Shown here one piece after another: positions 44,651 through 45,044 of a DNA stretch of 45,044 nt. Both the position numbers and the translations under genes were made by a program. Source of the DNA: Acidobacteriota bacterium (GTDB taxonomy: Bacteria > Acidobacteriota > Vicinamibacteria > Vicinamibacterales > Fen-181); NCBI GenBank assembly GCA_003170135.1, contig PMZR01000107.1, positions 92,803 through 137,846 of the forward strand. Direction: 5' to 3'. The notes beneath the pieces were generated by a model, which saw only the letters and a program-made list of their open reading frames with translations, ran no database searches and had not been told where the DNA came from. Position 1 is the stretch's first letter. Each line of letters begins with the position of its first letter.

Positions 44651-44713
44651 TTGTTGGTTGTTGGTTATTGGTCTTGGTCGTTGGTCGTTCGTCTTGGTCG
44701 TTGGTCATTGGTC
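44636..44713. repeat. Heptamer array, GTCGTTG family, copy 2
   Basis: About 11 units (GTCGTTG, GTCGTTA, GTTGTTG x2, GTTATTG, GTCTTG, GTCGTTC, GTCATTG), mainly 7 bases with two 6-base units. The TAG in the second unit is the stop of PD40 copy 3. It closely matches 42025-42098, so the triplet is flanked by the same repeat family. Confidence 0.92.
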
Positions 44714-44754
44714 ACCGAGACCCGTGGTTGCCCGATAGCCGTGGTTGCGTGAGC

Positions 44755-45044
44755 ATGAGACGAGCAAGCTCGTTTGCGGCGATCGTCGCTTGTCTGCTCT
44801 TGTCGATGCCTTCGTTCGAGGCGGGCTCCGGGCTCCAGGCTCAGGGCTCCAGCCTGCCCGCGCAGCAGCCCTCTTTCAAGACCGTTACGACGCTCGTCGA
44901 GGTGGACGCGATCGTGAAAGATCGCGCCGGCAGGTTCGTGCCCGATCTGAAGGCAGCCGACTTCGAGCTGCGAGAAGACGGCGTTCCACAACAAGTGGAG
45001 CAAATCTATCTCGTTCTGGGAACGGTGGTGAAGCCGGTGACGAG
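44755..45044 (+). CDS. VWFA-related acidobacterial protein, N-terminal part (cut by window end)
   Basis: At least 96 residues are present: a signal-peptide-like start (SSFAAIVACLLLSMPSFEAG), a short Gly/Ser/Leu/Gln-rich stretch made by GGCTCC-type heptamers inside the coding region (about 44829-44862), then TTLVEVDAIVKDRAGRFVPD and ADFELREDGVPQQVEQIYLV. This matches the start of TIGR03436 VWFA-related proteins (compare VELVRLDIRAVDADGRPVRD at 37416). The gene runs past the window end, so the rest cannot be judged. No clear RBS is seen. Confidence 0.8.
   Translation, partial: MRRASSFAAIVACLLLSMPSFEAGSGLQAQGSSLPAQQPSFKTVTTLVEVDAIVKDRAGRFVPDLKAADFELREDGVPQQVEQIYLVLGTVVKPVT

Noticed and set aside
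42025..44713. Repeats considered as a CRISPR array
   Set aside because: Units are 6-7 bases in direct contact without unique spacers, and no cas genes are present.

Overview
The window looks like a chromosomal segment of a high-GC Acidobacteriota, most likely Vicinamibacteria (subgroup 6). Supporting genes are an ADOP-type orphan FtsX/MacB permease (TIGR03434), two VWFA-related acidobacterial proteins (TIGR03436), an Oar-like TonB receptor and TPR-fused sulfatase-fold proteins. The taxon is inferred from gene content. No rRNA, tRNA, CRISPR array, phage or transposase gene was found.

Layout. 0.1-6.6 kb, minus strand: YgiD/DODA-type dioxygenase, ADOP permease, then a coupled cassette of two glycosyltransferases and a degenerate HATPase protein. 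6.7-20.8 kb: a potassium-homeostasis locus with a BBP2 porin, a DUF4118 histidine kinase plus KdpE-type regulator, a Usp-like protein, two micro-proteins (one is KdpF), KdpA, KdpB, a long KdpC, two stand-alone KdpD sensor modules (one degenerate) and an APC permease with a Usp-like tail. 20.9-26.7 kb, minus strand: TonB receptor, small secreted Cys protein, a second DUF4118 kinase/OmpR-type regulator pair and a DUF2892 protein. 26.9-30.2 kb: frameshifted AhpD-like remnant, Fe-S aldo/keto reductase, DHA2 MFS pump. 30.6-45 kb: CocE/NonD hydrolase, three sulfatase-fold/TPR proteins, a VWFA protein, a tandem triplet of PD40 proteins and the start of another VWFA protein.

Main observations. (1) The intact kdpFABC block is bracketed by scars of a second kdp operon: a micro-protein/kdpF tail and frameshifted kdpA start upstream, and a kdpC tail downstream. 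This points to replacement of a resident operon, or to collapse of a tandem duplication. (2) Three promoters (porin, Usp-kdp operon, APC permease) share 11-bp-phased CTNANG-like hexamers followed by N10-11 and a TANNNT -10 element. This is the layout expected for an OmpR-family activator, presumably KdpE, and it puts the porin and the APC permease in the same candidate regulon. (3) KdpD is split: sensor modules and histidine kinase are separate genes at opposite ends of the kdp block. (4) Many intergenic gaps carry tandem heptamers of several unrelated families, like cyanobacterial STRRs. Some supply the stop codon and last residues of the upstream gene, and one pair can fold into a 17-bp hairpin. 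(5) A degenerate element with 10-bp-phased inverted arms lies at 30.3 kb, and part of another copy is at the window start.
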